Source of the DNA: Stereum hirsutum FP-91666 SS1
Lineage: Eukaryota; Basidiomycota; Agaricomycetes; Russulales; Stereaceae
Direction: 5' to 3'
Length of the DNA: 64,000 nucleotides
Assembly (NCBI RefSeq): GCF_000264905.1
Contig: NW_006763146.1
Location: 501,587 to 565,586 of the forward strand
Part shown: one piece after another, positions 23,651 through 36,392 of the stretch
How positions within the stretch are numbered: the first letter of the stretch is position 1
Layout: each line of letters starts with the position of its first letter
Notes under the pieces: model-generated
What the model was told of the DNA's origin: nothing
The model's database searches: none
What the model saw: only the letters and a program-made list of their open reading frames with translations
Translations under genes and position numbers: made by a program

Positions 23651-26424
23651 CTACTTCTTCCCCAAACTCAGCGCCCTCATACTCTCCTCCAACATATCCG
23701 CCACCTTCACACCCTCTCCCTTCTCCGTCTTCACCGTCGCCATCGGCTCAGCCTTACCCATCCTCGGCGACACCGGCTCGGCCTTCACCCTCGACATGAT
23801 AGGCTCACCCTTCATCTCCGCCTTAACCGGCTGCTTCTCATCCACATCAACAACCCTAACCACCGCTCTCCCCTCCAACACCCTCTTCACCTTATCCGCA
23901 TCGATACTCTGGTGCTTCTGCCCACCAGATGCATGCGAATGCCCAGCACCAGCTCCAGAATGCCCAGACGAAGAACCTCCGGAGAAAGCGTCCCAAAACG
24001 CATTCCCCAACCTGCCCAATAACGTCTGATGCGCCATAGCCGCAACCATCGCCTCCTGCCTCGTCGGCATCGGTGGCATACCTCCCACGCCCGGCGTTCC
24101 CAGATGCGGAACACCCGACAATTCCGGCTCCTCCTTCTTGACCTTGAACGGCGCCGCCGCCGTCCCACTGCCACCGGTATGTTTGCCGGCCAACAACGCG
24201 GAGAGCGTCGACGAGGAAGGAACGGCGGATCGTTTCGAGTCGGTGAAGTAATGCGGCTTGAGGTTCGAGGCGAGGCCGGTGAGACTCGGTGGTGGGGATG
24301 GCGAGCCCGAGAGTGAGGAGTGAGAAGAGGAGGGAGAGGGGTGTTGGTGCGGGTTCGAGTGTTGGATGTGTTGCTGTTGATGTGCTTGTTGTTGAGCCAT
24401 GCGGGTCCAAAGTTGCATGCGATAACTGTTGTTTGTTTGTTCGGTATGTTGTGTATTCGTCCAGTCGATCGGTCATAAAAATAAAGGCCACAGAAGAAGC
24501 AAAAAAAGCACGTGGTGAGCCTCACGAATTCAACACGTCCAGGGAATAATTTTGAGAAAGAAGAAGATGGACGTACGCATCGAGCATCTTCATCGTAAAC
24601 ATATTACTCTCCGCAAACGCATCGAACGGCTTGCCCGCCCCCGCAGCCACCTTCGCCCCATTCGTACCTCCAACACCAAACAATCCATTCCAATTCGCGC
24701 CTCCGTTCCCTCCAGCTCCGGAACCATTCAGACCAGGGTTCATATTCTCCTGCAACGCAGGGCTCCTCGTCGTCTTCCTGTTCGCATTCGCGGGCTTTCC
24801 GCTGAGAGTGTTACTGAGGTTCGGGTTCGCATCAGGTATGAGTGTCGTGTGCACGGGTGTGAACCCGAGCGAGTTCGCCCCGCCCCAGAAGGCGTTCGCG
24901 CCGACCCTTGGAGAGGTAGGCAGATCCTTCTTCATGTTCGGCGTCACCAAGCCACCAGTGCTGGGAAGTGAGGGAATGGGTGAAGTAGAAGGACCAGCGA
25001 CAGGCGCGAGCGCAGGACTTGATGGCGCACTGAACAGATTCGGGCTCTGTGGTGCGTTGATAACGTTCAACGTTGAGTGAACGGAGCTGGTCGCGGAAAC
25101 GGGTGAGAGGAAGGGTGATACGGGCGGGAGAGGGCCGGGAGGGGGAAGGTGTGGAAGGGTGGTGGCGGCGTCGGGATGGTCACGTGCGGCGAGGAGGACC
25201 TTTTTGAGCTCGGAAATCTCTTGACGGAGGGCGTTGTTCTCGGATTTGGTGGAACCGAGCTCGGTGCGGATGGCGTCGATGAGGCGGTCGCGTTCAGCGA
25301 TGTCACCTTCGAGAGTCGAGATGTACTCTAATGCATCGGGGAATACAAAGAAAAAAGGAAAAGGAAAGTCAATAAAAACAGTATTGATGAGCACACGAGG
25401 TATAGATGGCAAAGGGAACACCAAAAGTGGAAGTGAGGGAAACGGCGAACATACCTTTACGCCTAACACGGAAATTGCGGGCGCTAATCTTATTCCTGAG
25501 CTGCCTCTTCTCCTTGCTGCTCATCTTCTTGTACTCCTCTGGGCTCGGCCTCCAATCGTCGTTCTCATCGTCATCGTCGTCCCTCTCCCTCTTTGCAGCG
25601 GCGGTGACCTTCTCCACCGGCGCGACGGCCTTCTTGACGCTGACGATGGTGGAGTTTGGCGCCGAACCGCCGGTAACGCGCACGACGGAGGACAGCGGCG
25701 GCGTCTTCTTCGCGATCCCGCCGGACTGCACAGTGCCTCTCCTACCTGCATTTCCCCTACCACCGACCTTGACGGGCGCGATGATAGGCTCAGACTCTAC
25801 CTCAGGCTTCTGCGACTCGGCATCGTCTTCGTCGTCCTCGCCGTCGCTCATCTTCTCGTCGTCGTTAGTCGAATGATGGGAGGAAAGTTCGGCGGGTGAT
25901 GCGGCAGAGGGTGTGCCCACGAGCTGAGGATCAATAGAATAAGACTGCTGTTGGGCAGCAGCGGCGTCCGATTGGCTGCCTCCAAAGCTAGTACCGGCGC
26001 TGATGCTCTCTGGGCTACTAAAGCTTCCGGCCGCACCAAATGCGTTCGGGTTAAAGCCCGCAAAGAAATCGTACGGTGCGGGTGCTGCGGCGCTCATGCC
26101 AGACATCGACATGGAGTTGTCGATCTTGGTGTACTCATCATCGAGGAGGTTGAAGTTGAACCAATCGGTGGTCGCTGCGTTGGTGTAATCCACGATGGAA
26201 GGGTTGGAAAAGAAGCCGGTCGAGGGTGGTGATGGGAGGGAAGAGAAAGGGGCAGAGGGTGAGTGGGACGAGCCGCGCGACGAGGAGCCGCCGCCGTTGT
26301 TAGAGGATGGGGCGGCGGTGGCAGACTGGGCGAAGAGGTCCATGTTGAGGAAGTCTGATAATTCGGCGGCGTTGGGGTTGTTCGTCGCGAATGGCGACGG
26401 CTGGAGCAGGTTGTCTACCAGCAT
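23651..26424 (-). CDS. bZIP transcription factor
   Basis: Three exons (26424-25455, 25327-24577, 24425-23651) give 831 residues. The basic region is KRQLRNKISARNFRVRRK, with the Asn-x7-Arg spacing of DNA-contacting bZIP helices. It is split by an intron after RRK and followed by a leucine zipper, EYISTLEGDIAERDRLIDAI, that continues for about five heptads. It should bind DNA as a dimer in the nucleus. The N-terminal third is Ser/Ala/Asp-rich, with an acidic patch just before the basic region. The C-terminal third is Ser/Pro/Gly-rich with a Gln/His tract and several short KAEP/VKKEEP motifs that look like SUMO-type sites. I chose MLVDNLLQPS at 26424 as start. The frame stays open to an ATG at 26754, so a longer form is possible. 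The precise subfamily is not assigned. Confidence 0.88.
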
Positions 26425-29400
26425 GACTCTATTGTTCGAGAATTTCTGCTCTGTGTCGATGTGAATATCAGTGTCGGCGTCGGTATCGAAGGGGGTGAGC
26501 TGGTCGTCGTTGGCGGCGTCGATGAGTCGGTGGGGGATGAAAGATGGATGGTGGCTGTTGATGGGAGAGTTCTGGCTGAGCGATCGGGAGGCTGTCAGAA
26601 AGTGGCGCGTAGTGCGTGGCCTCAAGCCGAGCTGACGTAAGCCGGCCTTGTTGTTCCTTCGTCTTCCGAGAACTTCCTTACCGGGCTCTTTCTTTCCCCT
26701 TTCGGTTCCTTTCTTTTTTCTGTGTCCGGTTTTTGGCCCCTTCCCGGCCGCCATGAGCCTCGGAACGTGCTCAGTGCTCTCCTCACCGCTCCCTCAAGGC
26801 ATCTCATATCGACTCATCTACCTTTTGCGCTTTGACCTTCCTTTCTCCTCGCATCCTCGTTCCCAATTAAAACTCAGATCACTGAAGTATGATCCTTCCC
26901 GACCGTCGCGTTGGCCGGACTTCCCACCGTGCACAGTCGCACTAGTGCTGGTCGGGAACCTTGTGCACTAGTCTCACTCAGCTGTAGTCCTCTGATGCGA
27001 TGCTCTCAGCTGGAGAGCAGCGGCCGCGGATTGATTGGAGTGTAGAGGGCCATCGCCACGTACCTCTTGACGCCAGCCCTCCTTCTTCGTCTACCTTTCC
27101 AGTGCTCTCAATATATCAGCTGACTAGTCCTGACCAGCTGAAAAAGGACATCTGTGCTGGCCTCGATCTGCCTCCTTCCCGCTATTTGAGTCTTCACTGC
27201 AATCCGGACTCTGGCTATGATCTATGATAGGAGGATCGAATGATACTGACCAAATCGACTGTGCCTGCATACAGTCAACAGTTGGGATACTTGGCTTCTT
27301 TACGCCCTGCGCCCTTCAGTTCGGACGCGACATCTCTACATTGAGGCGTCCTTTCCTTCTTCACAGTCACGGCGAATACCTCGAAATCGACAATCAGTCT
27401 GATCTTGATTCTGATCCTAATCTTCTTGCTTTATCCTGATCCTAATCCTCTCGTTTTATCGTGATTTTCTCACTCTCAGCCTCTCACACTCCTGGGACAC
27501 GATCCTTCGCCGTACGCGCGTGAAGCCCGCACAACAGATACGAGCCTGCAAAGGGACTTGAGAGAAGATCGTAGCGTGGAATGATCATGTCGACGAACTA
27601 CCTGATCCTTTTTCGTGATCTTATGGATGGTTGGTCTCCGTTCTCTCATTCTCAGGTCTCACACTCCTGCGACAGCGATCCTTTGTCGCACGCGCGCGGA
27701 TTCCGTCAAACAGATACAAGCGTGCAAAGGGACTCGGAACTGGAAAGAAGATCGGAGCGTGTAATGGTGACGAACTGCATGTAATCCACCTCGCGGATCG
27801 ATGTCGATGTCGATTCTTTCCCTGCTGCTGTATGCAAGGTCCCGCCGGACCGTCTACCGACATCGACATCATACATGGACAGACGACGGACAGGCTGCTA
27901 GGTATCGCATCATCGCTGAACGATCGCTAGTTTCATCCACGTACGTCACCTTAAATTAATGGTTACATCCCGAGTCTTCAAGTCTGATCATACCCACGGG
28001 CCACTTAGGAAGCGTCAGCCCTCCATGGGTATCTTCATTTATTTCACTCGCTGTCGTCCATGCGCGCGACGTATTTGGATCCTCCTGGGCTCCCAGTTGA
28101 ACTGTAGTGTATTTGCACCTAATTTTATTGCTGTTGACTCCCTCGGCTAGCCCTTGGCGTGTCCCCATTTATCTCTCAAGTAGACGTTCTCGTTTGGTTG
28201 GCTGTGCTACTTAGATATAGATAGCTTCAACGCCACTGGAATCCTCCTGTTCTTCATTGACGAGGATAACTTGATAAGTAGAACGTTCGTTAGGACCTGT
28301 GCGCCACTCAATCGAAGCCTGCGTACGTACCTCAGAGCACGAGCACGACCGTCAGTCATGGTTTATGATAAGTACTTCATGGCCCTATAATATTCTCAGT
28401 ATCCACACCGAGTCACCCTACATCATTTTCCTCCCCGCCGTAAATGTCTGGTAGAGGAACTGGGTGAATTGAAGGAGGAGCGTGAGCCTGCTTGAGCGTG
28501 CCGTTTAAACTTTATTGTGGCACTGGCCAATCGGGAGAGTCCGGGAGCAACTTCCGGGGCGTCCGGGCCGGACAAGACAAACACTGTGCCCAGTCGAGTT
28601 GTCTTTTATTCTCAACCACCACTTACACGTCTTAGCTTCATCCCTACACCCATCTATAATTCTAATATGTCGTGCGCACGCTTCTGGGTCATCGAGGTGA
28701 CTCAGAAGACATCCTAGCGATGTAGTTCATCGATGCGTATGATTAAGGATCGAGGGTGTCGTTTGCGGTGCCGGTGATTAGTGAGTGCAGTAACCCTGCG
28801 CGTCACTGTTTATGGCTGTTCATGGCCACAGACTCTTCGCCTTTCATAATACAATCAACATTCGAGAGTCGTGTTGAGCTCCTCAGTACCTCCATCTTCA
28901 ACTCGGCAGACACGACCTGAGACTCCAAATATTCATGTTTGCTGTCGCGCACTCTTTCCTCATCTTGTTCTAGCTGTTGTTTTGATTTATTTCACCGTCC
29001 TTCAGTGTTTCCTGTGTTATCTGATGTGTTGTTGCTCAAGTCTCGGTTACAATTGTCTTGATCGTCGGTGCACCAGCATTGATTTTTGCCGCCAAGAAAC
29101 AACTCCGATAAGCTTCTTTTCCAGCCACCGACTTCCTTCCTTCGCTCGCTCTCAACCTTCTATGTACTCTGATAACATGAACAGAATGGTTTGTATGGAC
29201 AACTGGTGACGTGGACTACACGATAGCGCGTCTGGCTCCCCGGCTATACCTGTCGAGGACTGCTCAGATCCCGCAATCCCGTTCCCGCGCCAGCCTCGTG
29301 CTCTCAAGATTACCCCAGTTTGATCTTCTCCTTTTATTTTGTAGACGTTGTCGTCTCTTTTGGGATGGGGTGTGCTTTCCTGGGTGGAGTTGGTTCAAGA

Positions 29401-30189
29401 TTTGGATGGATGGCGATGATGGGCATATAGTGTTGCCGGTATAAGATTCCAGTTGTGCTTGGAGCCAGTGCTATGGGCTGTGTATCTCTGGGTGAATGCA
29501 CTCTATTTTGAAGTATGTGGCTTGGCCTATTCATTCTGTCGTCGAACAGAATCTTCGCGTATCTTCGAGAAGACCTGCTGATCCTTGACGTCGTCTGTCT
29601 TGTTTTTGCGATATCTCAGCGATCTATGCTATGTTCACTGGCACGATGCAGCGCATGGGCGAAGGAACAACTCGGAGGGATATCTACGAGGCAGCCTGTT
29701 GGAGAGTCTATTCGGTTCCGGTCAGTGGCTGGGTATTATAACTGGAGCCTGACTGGCCTGATCGGCAGCAGTCCCCTCCCCCGCCGTCGTAACCTTACAT
29801 CCAGTGAGTGTGTTGTGTCTATCATTTTTGACGCATACCGAATTTTACATCCTGTTGTTCACAGAGCGCCTTCCACGCGGTTTTGCCTCAATTCATTGGT
29901 GGAAGAACTTCGCTTATCACCCTTCGATCGTGTGCGTCACTACGGATTTATCTAGCTTTCAACCCATCGCTCTAACCCAGCCAGAGAGAGTAAGCCTACT
30001 CGTGTCCTGTCAAACGTGCCTTCATTTATGACACTGTGTTGGATCTGGTCCATCTTTGCTAGCGCTGTACTCGGAGGGCAAAGGGTACTTATTCGGATAA
30101 CATCGCTGGAAACAACTCAGCTGCTCCATAGACACCGTAGTGGAGATCCCCCAAACCACTGACCGCGTCCTTCGAGCTCGAGATTAACC
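26425..30189. other. Gene-poor region with a decayed direct duplication
   Basis: 3.8 kb between the divergent bZIP and F-box genes. The left few hundred bases should contain the bZIP promoter and possibly the alternative 5' coding extension to 26754. Besides the direct duplication at 27468-27779 I found no convincing coding sequence. Short plus-strand frames near 28871-29209 and 29515-30031 have no recognisable motif and overlap each other. Confidence 0.5.
27468..27779. repeat. Diverged direct duplication, two copies of about 135 bp
   Basis: Copy 1 (about 27468-27601) and copy 2 (about 27643-27779) run in the same direction. They share ordered blocks: CTCACACTCCTG, CGATCCTT, ACGCGCG, CAGATACAAGC or its variant, TGCAAAGGGACT, GAAGATCG, GCGTG and GACGAACT. 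Identity looks like roughly 75-80 percent with small indels. Sequence before each copy is also related (TTTTATCGTGAT and TTTTTCGTGATC), so the unit may be about 175 bp in tandem. A short GATCCTAATC repeat sits just to the left, at 27413-27450. It is non-coding as far as I can see. Confidence 0.7.
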
Positions 30190-31620
30190 ATGCACTCTTG
30201 TCCTCCAGAAATTCATGCGCATATCTTCTCTCTGGCCTGCACCGACGATGGGCGGACTGGATGCTCACTCTCTTCTGTGTCGAGATACGTTCGCCTCGTC
30301 TCAGCACCGTATCAATGGCAAAACCTCGTCCTTTCCGGTCTCCCTCGGGTCAAACGCTTCGTCGCCTCGCTCAACGCTTTCGTCCTCCACTCTTCCTCTA
30401 CCCGCACATCAGCATCGACATCACTCATCTCGCCATCCGCCACACGTCCCATATCCCACCTTTTCCTCTCCAACCGCATCTCCTCCTGCGCCCGGGATCG
30501 CCGCACATTCGAACGCAATGCCGTATCCCATCTCCCCGAGCGCACCAGGATCGACCAAGCCTTTGACTCCGAAGCCGCAGAATTCGCTCACGCCGTCCAC
30601 CAGATCCTCGTATATGCCTCTCCTTCCCTCCGCATGCTCACGCTCATGTCTTACGACGTTCATCTTTCGCCGAAGAACGGGTTGAAGTGGGATAAGGTGT
30701 TTAGGGAGCAGATGCCAAAGTTGGAAGAGGTGACGATTCGAGGAGGGTTTCGGGAGGGAGAGATGTCGATGAGGGACTTTGGCGATCTTGGCGGAGGTGG
30801 CCATACGTCCGAGACCATTTCGCGGTTGGAGAGCGGCAATGGACACCTTAGTCCTGGAAGAGGGGACGCGGAAGATCCTGAATCGTCGGAACCAACGCTA
30901 GCAGTCGCTTCATCTGCTATATTTCCATCTCTGAAACGATTGCACCTCATATCTCCCACGCCTTTCGAACCTTTCATTCGTAAAATCCAACCCCTCGCCC
31001 CCTCACTTTCCCACATCCGACTCTCAGACCTCGAGGCTACCGACTACAACCTCGCGCGCACCATTTTCTCCGAGCTCGTCGAGCGCGACGTCGTCCCTTC
31101 TGTGCTCCCTGGCCTTCACGAACTTGACCAATGGTCCTCCATACCCACCGCTTTACCCGTCGAATGGCCTCCTATTCTTCCTCGTCATGGCGTCTTTGAA
31201 CGTCTCATACTACATCCATCTGCTCTACCACCGAAACCTGAGAAACAATGCGGTTGTTGTTCGGGGTATTATCAACTTGACGATATGACGCGGTTGTTGA
31301 GGGAGATGGCGAGAGAGTCAAATGGGGACGCTTTCGTCTTTTTGCCGGCTGGCCATCCAGGAAAGAATGCATCGCGTTTGGGTGGCTGTTCAGGGGAAGG
31401 CTACAGCTACGAGGAAGCGTTACGGAGCTGGGGTGATCGCGCTTGTGGCGACGGGCAGGGTTGTTGGACGCAGAAGAATGATGTGGGTATCGATGTACCC
31501 AGCGAGGACGTGAGCGAGGATCTGGGGTGGGAAGAGGTATTGGTGCACAGAAGGGGGTGGACTGTGGATAGGTCGGTGCTGAGGTACCTATTGGATAGGC
31601 CTTCTCAGTTGCCTGCTTGA
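30190..31620 (+). CDS. F-box domain protein
   Basis: A single uninterrupted frame of 476 residues starts at ATG 30190. The first 50 residues, containing CPPEIHAHIFSLAC and SLSSVSRYVRLVSAPYQWQN, match the F-box consensus of basidiomycete proteins (Pro-x-Glu-Ile, then the VSRxxR and P-x-x-W positions). The rest has no catalytic motif but contains several leucine-rich stretches (FPSLKRLHLISP, LSHIRLSDLE, VLPGLHELDQW) that could form irregular LRRs, and a CGCCSG knuckle near residue 358. Such proteins usually link a substrate to Skp1-Cullin-F-box ubiquitin ligases. The partner here is unknown. The family is greatly expanded in Agaricomycetes. The absence of introns is unusual for the window but common in this family. 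Confidence 0.75.
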   Translation: MHSCPPEIHAHIFSLACTDDGRTGCSLSSVSRYVRLVSAPYQWQNLVLSGLPRVKRFVASLNAFVLHSSSTRTSASTSLISPSATRPISHLFLSNRISSCARDRRTFERNAVSHLPERTRIDQAFDSEAAEFAHAVHQILVYASPSLRMLTLMSYDVHLSPKNGLKWDKVFREQMPKLEEVTIRGGFREGEMSMRDFGDLGGGGHTSETISRLESGNGHLSPGRGDAEDPESSEPTLAVASSAIFPSLKRLHLISPTPFEPFIRKIQPLAPSLSHIRLSDLEATDYNLARTIFSELVERDVVPSVLPGLHELDQWSSIPTALPVEWPPILPRHGVFERLILHPSALPPKPEKQCGCCSGYYQLDDMTRLLREMARESNGDAFVFLPAGHPGKNASRLGGCSGEGYSYEEALRSWGDRACGDGQGCWTQKNDVGIDVPSEDVSEDLGWEEVLVHRRGWTVDRSVLRYLLDRPSQLPA

Positions 31621-32090
31621 CTTTGGTCTGCTGACCCTGACTGACTCGGAAGCAGGTTCTTCGCTAATCATTGTGCATAACTTATTCGTGCGTGATTGTA
31701 CTTGTACTTGTATCTACCTATGATGATACTTCTCAACCTACCGTGTACTTACTACGTGTACTACTATAATTACTATAAGAGACCAAGTGCTATGTAGCTG
31801 CTGTATTGTGGAGTGGCGGTGGCACAAAGCAGCGAGAAGATGCCGAAGGAGCAGGTGTAGAGACCGACACAACGAGAACACGGTATTTGTATACGTAGAA
31901 GAGATGAAGGGATATAAACCAGCCAAGCTCTTCGGTCTCTCCAAAAAGAATATTGCACGGCCAGTGATCTAAGAAGAGACAATCATGTTGCCTATATGTA
32001 TTCGTGAATGCAAGAGGATTATCGAGAGAAATACATTGAAGCATGGATTCTAACCAGGGAACAAAGAATTCAGATCTACGAGCGTATCTT
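31621..32090. other. Convergent intergenic region
   Basis: 470 bp between the 3' ends of the F-box gene (+) and the helicase gene (-). It is AT-rich around 31680-31790, fitting two facing 3' untranslated regions. I saw no gene in it. Confidence 0.5.
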
Positions 32091-35000
32091 CTACTCAACT
32101 TCTCTCCAGGGCCTATCGACATTTGCCTCCGCTTCACCCACCCCATTCTCGCCATCGCCCACGCCGCCCAATGTCATCGCCTCCATCCTTCTCGTGAAGT
32201 CATTCATGTCAGCCAAGCCAAGGTCTCTGTACTCCGCATCATATCCTCCTGCATCGCGAACGACTTCATCCGAATTCCAGGAGATGGGCACACCAGTCCA
32301 GCCGTTGTTCTTATGGATGTAATTCAGGAATGAGCGCCATAGAGGATCGAGAGACAGGACGGTCGGATCTCCAACCACTATGAGCAAGGCTTGCGCACGG
32401 GTGACGGCAACTGAGAGGCGAGGTATATTTGTGATACGATGCCAGTGATCAGTCATGTCACAGAGTGTAGAGCAATGCAGATGAAGATACGTACCGTTGA
32501 AGCGGCGTGGACTGGCGACGAAGCCGAGAGTATGCTTGAGGTCGTACTCCACGAACTCCCGACTGCTACGGACCGTCGAAATTATAATCACACGGCGTTC
32601 CTAATGACAAAGTCTAATAAATGTTGCGTATTGAGGAACACAGAAGCGAGTCTGGGTGCACACCTGGCCTTGGAACTCTTCAACGCTGCCGACCTTGACC
32701 CCGTCCGCAACCCCACGGAGAGTATTTCTGATCTTCAAGCATTGAGCGTGGTAAGGTGCGATGATTCCGATATCCTTGTCCGCTGCAGAGACATACAGAC
32801 AGGCATAATTGTAAGTCAGGGCGTCTCGCAAGTCAAGCACGAGAGGACGGACCAACTCGGAAACGCCTGTCCATCGACGAGCGCAATTTTTCGACGTATC
32901 GCTTCACCTGGAGGACCTCTTCGATGTTGAAGAATGATGGGGACGACGCCTCTCGATTGTCTTTCCCCGACATAGCATGGAATACAATTGGGAACGTCTT
33001 CAAAACCAGAAGTGGACTGCCGATGAAGGAGTCAATAGTGCTCTTGTCGCCGCACGGCACCAAGTCACCATTATAGAAACGATCGTTGGGATAACGGAGA
33101 ATGGAGTTATGAGATCGGTAGTTTTTCGTGAGCTTGACAACTCTGTAGGCAGCATAAATTGTCAGAAGAGACAATAAAAGTCCGGTCCAGGTAGAAAACG
33201 CATACGTTCGCCCATGCCCAGTTCCCTCATGATATATATCAGACTTCATCAACCTCTCGAGAAAGCTGATGTCCAACTTCAGCTTCCTTGCCACACTACT
33301 CCTGACGACGGGGCCCAACTGTTTCGGATCGCCACTCAAGACCACATTCGTCTTCAGATCCGCCATAGTCTTGATGGCAATCATGGTTTCCGGCTCGGTT
33401 GCTTGACCGGCCTCATCTACAAAGATATGACTGAAGTGACCACGTGGGATTCCGATGTTGTGCGCGAAGGAGGCCGACACGCAAGTCGCGACAATAACCC
33501 TGAATCGCCGAAGTACAGACCATGGTGGGAGAGAATAGTAGCCATCGAAGTTTTTGTGAGTGAAGTCGGCTAGATCGCCGGGGGCGCTATCTTTCGGACG
33601 AGAGGGTGCGTAGTATCGGAAAAGCTTGTCTTTACCTAGCACAGTAAGTTTTGAGGCGATGAGGTCGGCCGCTGAATTGCTCGGAGCACACGCCAGGATA
33701 CTTGCAGCCGGATTGACTTTGAGAAGCTGGCGGATGGCCTCGACGACAGTGACGGTCTTCCCCGTACCAGGCCTACGACATGATTAATTACACACTTCGA
33801 AGTTAGAGCCGCGAGAAACACTTACGGCCCAAACACAATGAATGGTACAGAACCAGCCGGACGATAGGTGATTGCTCTGACTGCTACCATCTGCGGGATA
33901 TTTTGCCCGATTAGTGGACTGTAGGGCGTGATAGGCGTTCTAACTGGCTGGAGGCCGACGATGTGTTGCTCTTTCGGAAATAGTATGCGATCCGAGGCGA
34001 ACGCAGTATCGAGGGCCTGGTGCTGGCGTTGAAGAGGAATCCGGTTGAGTTTGAATCTGACGTTGTGGCGTTGTCCAGGAGGTGGGACCGGGAAGGAACT
34101 GTGAAAACATAACCCGACTTCCTCCTTACGAAGGACATGGACATGGCCTTCGAACCACCGTCCACTGTCTTCGGTCCCATGACGTTGAACGAGCATCCGG
34201 TCACCTGAATATAAAGTAAACTCAATTACTAGACATCGACAAAGAAACATGCTCAAAACGTACCTGTCAAAACACTTGGGCGTTTTTCGGCTAGGCCTGG
34301 AACAGTGACGCTGGGAGGAGCATTGAGGAAAGCATGGAAAATAAGGAAAGACGAGAGAAACTGACTAGTAGTATTGAAAGTGCTTCGTGAGCACAGCGTC
34401 GTCGATGTCATAAATCTGCAAATCGTTCCTGAGAAAAGATATCAGCGTTGAAGAAAGATACAATAATATCGCTACTGACTTCATCTGATTCTCCTCAATC
34501 CACAAGAGCGTCTTGAAGAAACGTGCATATGATGCAATATCCAGCGTAGAGGGCAAAACTGTGCGCTTCAATTGCTCAATGATATTTGTCACAATCCCCG
34601 AGAACAAGACCGAAGTAATGGACGAAGGAATGAATGCCGGCGGAAGCCGTACCACCCACTTCGTCACCTCAACAGCAGGGGGTGGGACACCGGGGACGAC
34701 TTCCCGCTCTATCGTACGCTTCGTGCGTTTTTTTGGCACGTACGGTGCGGTGGGTTTTATGGCGTCGTATTCGGCCTTATTTCCAACTGTGGCCTTGAGC
34801 AGTCGTATGATCATGAAGCGTTGTCGTAAAGCTGGATCTTCGAAAGTGATTTCGAGTCGATCTTCTGCACGGCCCTCGTAACCCTGACGAAAAGTGACGA
34901 CAATACGAGTCTCTTGGGCATAGCGAATAGTACAGCTAGCGGACGAAAGTGGTGTAATGATATATCTTTCAAAATAATGCTTCAGCGGGAGATCGAAGTA

Positions 35001-35671
35001 CACGGCCGAACGACTGAGACTTACGAGGTTGGGGTACGAAAAGCTGAATGCGATGAAGCGAGCTTGATATCGAGTATTTTGATAGTGGTGCCCGGGGTAG
35101 TCGTCTTCACAGTGATGGCCGTACTGATGCCTCGGACTGCGATCGCGGGTTCGATAACGTCGAAGTCGAGGCCTGCGGTATGCGACATGACGACTCCATG
35201 CTTGTCCTTCGAAGCTTCGTCAAATACAGAACGGAAAGAGATAAACTGTTCTCGTCTTCTGTGTGCCACGCGGCTAATGTGTATGTACCAATCCACTTGG
35301 CTGACGACGATGTTGCATAAATCGCATCGCATCTGTCCGTGCTCGACGGGAACCTCCTCTGGTTCTACTTCGCCAAGGACTCCTGTGGAAGTGACGTGGT
35401 TTTGGTGCCTCCTTCCGCGGATATGCTGCGACCATACAGAGATAGGGACTTTTGTGCGGCACAAAGAGCAGAAGACATCCCCAGATCTTCCAGAAACTTT
35501 CGCCTTGTGTGGCCGAGATTGGACGTGGGCAGCATAGTCCTCGCGACTGATGATAACGCACTGGCATGGATCGCAGAATGTCACGTCGTGTCCAAAAGAA
35601 CACGTTCGATCATTGCAGACCCCATTCGTCTGAAGCTGGGGGCAAACGACCGGTAATACGAGAGGTGGCAT
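32091..35671 (-). CDS. SDE3/MOV10-like SF1 RNA helicase with N-terminal zinc fingers
   Basis: A multi-exon model from ATG 35671 to TAG 32091-32093 gives roughly 950-1000 residues. The N-terminus begins with a CCCH finger (C-x8-C-x4-C-x3-H, residues about 10-28). Three U1/matrin-type C2H2 fingers follow, each C-x2-C-x12-H-x5-H. The C-terminal half is an Upf1-like superfamily-1 helicase: Walker A GPGTGKT near 33770 (assembled across an intron), IFVDEAGQATEPE, SGDPKQLGPV, LTKNYRSH, DIGIIAPYHAQ, VGSVEEFQGQ and the C-terminal VAVTRAQALLIVVGDP (the junction before VAVTRA is spliced). The order and wording of motifs match SDE3/MOV10/Armitage helicases, which act with Argonaute in RNA silencing and against retroelements. 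That role here is inferred. Junctions I checked are in phase, for example QMK|NDLQIY, YY|VTVPG and RFRV|ADKDIG. Confidence 0.9.
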
Positions 35672-36392
35672 AGCGATGTATGGTCGAGCAGACGAAAGTC
35701 ACGGTGGACGATTGAAAGAAAGGGACTGAAGGGGACCGACTACCAAGCACCTCAAGGTCGAAATGAGGCTTTATGTGTTTCTTAGCGCCTGCCGTGAAGC
35801 AAAATACGGGCTTGCTATTGGTCGTCGTAATTCCTGTGGCGGCAGGCGCTACAGGCGATATCCATGCCCCATCAGCTTCAGATGTCAATTTGGCTCGAGC
35901 ATGTCCTTGAGTGGCGAGTATCTGATGAACGCACCTTCATTGATCCTTCAATGTCCAAAAATTCTTTTCATCATGAGCGACAATCTTCGTCCGCTATACA
36001 GTGAGTCCAGCCTTTCGTGTACGTCTGCGATCTAATTTGAATCATGAGGAGAAAAAGTCAAGCAAATTCATGGTGAGGTTGAAACGACGATCTAGAATTG
36101 AGAGAAAACGGCATAAGAAAGGTGTAAACTTCCCACGGGAAATTTACGCAAGAACGTTAACTGAACTATAAGGGCGCTTTCCCAGCCGCATGCAAAATTC
36201 AGGTAGTTCGTCACTGTCCACGGACCGCCGGAGGGGGACGAGGCTGAAGTAGTCCACGACACTCAAGCTCACAATGCCTTCGTTCAAGACTCCAGCCCTA
36301 GAGCTTGCCGGCGGCAACGCAGAACGGAGCAAACAAGAGGAAAGTGATAGATACAGAGATACACAGCGATCCGAAGTGGTACAATGGGCCGA
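35672..36392. other. Intergenic region, helicase to RPT6
   Basis: 720 bp. A minus-strand open stretch at about 35888-35745, ending VLG before a GT, is coding-like. It could be an upstream exon of the helicase gene or a chance frame. I could not connect it in phase to the helicase start. Otherwise nothing was seen. Confidence 0.4.

Noticed and set aside
23345..24029. Plus-strand frames over the bZIP 3' exon and its 3' flank
   Set aside because: They are reverse-complement shadows of the low-complexity bZIP C-terminus and have no motif.
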